Source of the DNA: Salininema proteolyticum
GTDB taxonomy: Bacteria; Actinomycetota; Actinomycetes; Mycobacteriales; Micromonosporaceae
Assembly (NCBI RefSeq): GCF_042685645.1
Contig: NZ_JBHUNX010000001.1
Coordinates: 2,542,001-2,606,000, forward strand
Reading direction: 5' to 3'
DNA: 64,000 nucleotides
Positions 62,493 through 64,000 of the stretch are shown here, in pieces; the first letter of the stretch is position 1; every line of letters begins with the position of its first letter. Made by a program: the position numbers and the translations under genes. The notes beneath the pieces are model-generated. The model did not search any database and had not been told where the DNA came from. It saw nothing but the letters and a program-made list of their open reading frames with translations.

Positions 62493-63024
62493 GCGCCGGC
62501 GCCGCCGCTATTCGCGCTCGCCCTCCCCTCCAGCGGAATTGCGGAGTACTGGGCCGGAGCCTCGCTCCCTGGATGGTGGGGATAGCGGGCCCGCCTTCTT
62601 GAGGTCAGATCCGCTCCGACCCCACCAGAACCGCTGTTAGAAGTCGCACCTGGTTTCGATGTCCGCCGTCACTCCAGCCGACAGGCTCACTTTGAGCGCT
62701 CCCGTTCGGCGATGGCGGAAGCGGACGGTCCGAGTGAGGCTCGTTTTGACTGGAGCATAACGGCAAGGGCCGCTAGGCCTTCAGCCTGTCTGAGCGCCTT
62801 TGTTTCTCCAGGTTGCGTACAGCCGCCATCACAGACGCGGGGCCATTAAATAGATGAATCGTCAATTTTCCCTGTACTCCGAGAAGGCAAGGCCGCCATG
62901 AATTTATCTCACGTTAAGATCGCGTGGGAACAGATGCGAAGCACTCTCGCGAGCACGATCGCTCGCAGGCACGACAACTACGCAGGCGACTGCTCACGAA
63001 CCTCGACGCAGGGAGCGACCACGA
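62493..63024. other. Gene-free stretch, 532 nt, of lower GC
   Basis: Between the amidase and the HNH nuclease. Base composition falls visibly (AATTTATCTCACGTTAAG near 62901; ATTAAATAGATGAATCGTC near 62845). No intact frame with a ribosome site and convincing composition was found. Probably contains the nuclease promoter and remnants of a rearrangement. Confidence 0.4.
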
Positions 63025-63645
63025 ATGATCAACCGCCGCACGTCGACCATAGGGATCAGCGCCGCCGCCCTCCTCTTGACGACGGCCTGCTCGACGCTCG
63101 ATACGGACACGCCCGACGCCGACGACGCCGCGCCCGCAGGTCTCGAAGCGTTGGAAATAGTCCCAGAGCAGGAGGGCGGATACGACCGCGACGACTGGCC
63201 GCACTGGTCCGCGACCGGCAACGGCTGCACCAGCCGCGAACAAGTCCTCCTCGACAACGAAGAGAGTGGCGCCGTGACCTCCGACGATTGCGGGGGCAAA
63301 ATGACAGGCGAATGGGTCTCCTGGTACGACGGAGAGACGATCACGGACTCCTCTCTCGTCGACATGGACCACGTGGTTCCGCTTTCAGAGGCCGCCAAGT
63401 CCGGCGGGAACGACTGGGACCGCGACCGGCGTGAAGCCTTCGCCAACGACGCGGAGAACCTCATTCCCTCGTCACGCGCCGAGAACCGGGAGAAAGGCGA
63501 CTCCGACCCGGCCGAATGGATGCCGGAGGACGAATCGGTCTGGTGCGACTACATCGACCAGTGGATAGAGATCAAGCTGAAGTACGATCTCGCCGTCGAC
63601 CGAGCGGAGCACCGCGCCCTGGAGTCGCAGGGGTCCGACTGCTGA
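63025..63645 (+). CDS. Secreted HNH-family nuclease (DUF1524-like) lipoprotein
   Basis: A 206-aa exported nuclease. The signal ISAAALLLTTAC ends in a lipobox (Cys22). The nuclease core is YDRDDWPHW, GCTSREQVLLDNE, and the HNH motif VDMDHVVPLSEAAKSGG...NLIPSSRAENREKGDSDP, with His and Asp positioned as in secreted actinobacterial DUF1524 nucleases. GGGAG lies before ATG 63025. It lies between an intact amidase and an amidase fragment, in more AT-rich DNA, and may have arrived by transfer. Likely degrades extracellular DNA or RNA. Confidence 0.88.
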   Translation: MINRRTSTIGISAAALLLTTACSTLDTDTPDADDAAPAGLEALEIVPEQEGGYDRDDWPHWSATGNGCTSREQVLLDNEESGAVTSDDCGGKMTGEWVSWYDGETITDSSLVDMDHVVPLSEAAKSGGNDWDRDRREAFANDAENLIPSSRAENREKGDSDPAEWMPEDESVWCDYIDQWIEIKLKYDLAVDRAEHRALESQGSDC

Positions 63646-63664
63646 GCCCCTGGGAGGCCGTCGA

Positions 63665-63838
63665 ATGCCAGACCTGGACCGCGAAGCGCTGGTCCAGCTA
63701 AAGTGTCTGACCGGGATTTCCGAGGCACCGGCAATGTCGTTGCCGCTAGAAAAGGCCGTAGGCCTCCCGATTGGGCTGCCGCTGATCGCCACCCGTGGAG
63801 CGGACGGGTCACTGCTGGAATCCGCAATCCAGATCTGA
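63665..63838 (+). pseudogene. Decayed C-terminal copy of the amidase
   Basis: Frame ATG 63665-TGA 63838 encodes 57 residues, including DREALVQLKCLTGISEAPAM and GLPIGLPLIATRGADGSLLE. It aligns with the last 55 or so residues of the amidase (DREALVRLTCLSGLSGAPAI, GLPIGLQLIAACGADESLLE) without a gap. The nucleotides differ at roughly a quarter of positions and the fragment is richer in A and T. The triad region is absent, so it cannot be functional. Evidence of an old duplication or of a lost second amidase. Confidence 0.8.
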
Positions 63839-63936
63839 TTTGCGGCCGTTCAACTTGTTTCCAGTACTGGCTGGTTCCCCACGAGCAAAATAGCCTCCGT
63901 GTATAACCCCTCACTCAAACAGTGTTCCGAATTCAG

Positions 63937-63973
63937 TTGCGCGCGCGTCGGGCGATCCTTACAATAGGTAAGG
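63937..63973 (+). promoter_or_regulatory. Promoter with overlapping dyad operator at the window end
   Basis: TTGCGC (63937-63942), 17 nt, TACAAT (63960-63965) form a good sigma-70-type promoter. The -10 is embedded in the perfect dyad TCCTTAC-aatag-GTAAGGA (63956-63974), so a dimeric repressor could block it. The gene that starts at 63990 is the likely target. Confidence 0.65.
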
Positions 63974-63989
63974 AATGGAGGTTTTAGTC

Positions 63990-64000
63990 ATGTCCTCGAC
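63990..64000 (+). CDS. Start of a gene cut by the window edge (partial)
   Basis: ATG 63990 with GGAGG about 9 nt upstream opens a frame beginning Met-Ser-Ser that continues past the end of the window. The strong promoter and dyad immediately before it support it as a real gene. Product cannot be inferred from three codons. Confidence 0.55.

Noticed and set aside
62898..63434. Plus-strand ORF overlapping the start of the HNH nuclease
   Set aside because: Different frame from the nuclease; arginine-rich shadow composition and no ribosome site.

Overview
The window is GC-rich and densely coding, with frequent GTG starts and clear Shine-Dalgarno (SD) sites. It is chromosomal DNA of an actinobacterium (class Actinomycetia). 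The evidence is family content: a mycothiol-dependent nitroreductase homologue, DUF3145, DUF4439 ferritin-like proteins, a HelD/HelR-type RNA polymerase ATPase, a PASTA-domain Ser/Thr kinase, and the order rimP-nusA-ylxR-infB...ylxP-rbfA...truB. Genus cannot be fixed from the sequence alone. No rRNA, tRNA, transposase, integrase or CRISPR array was seen.

Region 1 (1-16 kb) is accessory metabolism and regulation. It holds an arylamine N-acetyltransferase, an MFS exporter facing an FMN reductase and a quinone oxidoreductase across two mirror-image 17-bp sites, a large LuxR/LAL regulator split by one extra G in a six-G run, four small methyltransferases, a thioredoxin-reductase-like flavoprotein, several unknown proteins including a tightly packed three-gene operon (11977-13958), and a four-PASTA kinase. 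Region 2 (16-24 kb) has the HelD/HelR ATPase, an NSS amino-acid transporter with its 33-residue small subunit (absent from most gene calls), a lipoprotein Cu/Zn superoxide dismutase, and two chitin-type AA10 LPMOs with C-terminal CBM5/12 modules.

Region 3 (24-35 kb) carries a YbjN protein, a thioesterase coupled to an unknown protein, ettA, and the trehalose genes otsA and an otsB-GH15 fusion. DUF3145 and a second NSS transporter follow. The two NSS genes, 16 kb apart and on opposite strands, share an upstream module of about 77 nt: paired GATAAC repeats, 39-40 nt, then a CRP/GlxR-type TGTGA-N6-TCACA site. This is the most notable regulatory signal in the window.

Region 4 (35-47 kb, almost all minus strand) is the translation and transcription core: rimP, nusA, ylxR/rnpM and infB, ended by a canonical terminator, then an interposed methyltransferase, ylxP, rbfA, a MATE exporter, an unlisted 30-residue ORF, truB and the nitroreductase homologue. 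Region 5 (47-64 kb) has a PadR regulator with a two-gene MacB/FtsX-type ABC exporter, map, the isoprenoid genes ispG and dxr flanking rseP, a PAP2 phosphatase and purU that share a CTAG stop, a CapA-like lipoprotein, DoxX, and an amidase. A secreted HNH nuclease then lies between that amidase and a decayed copy of the amidase C-terminus, in a visibly more AT-rich tail. The last bases start a new gene behind a strong promoter and a palindromic operator.
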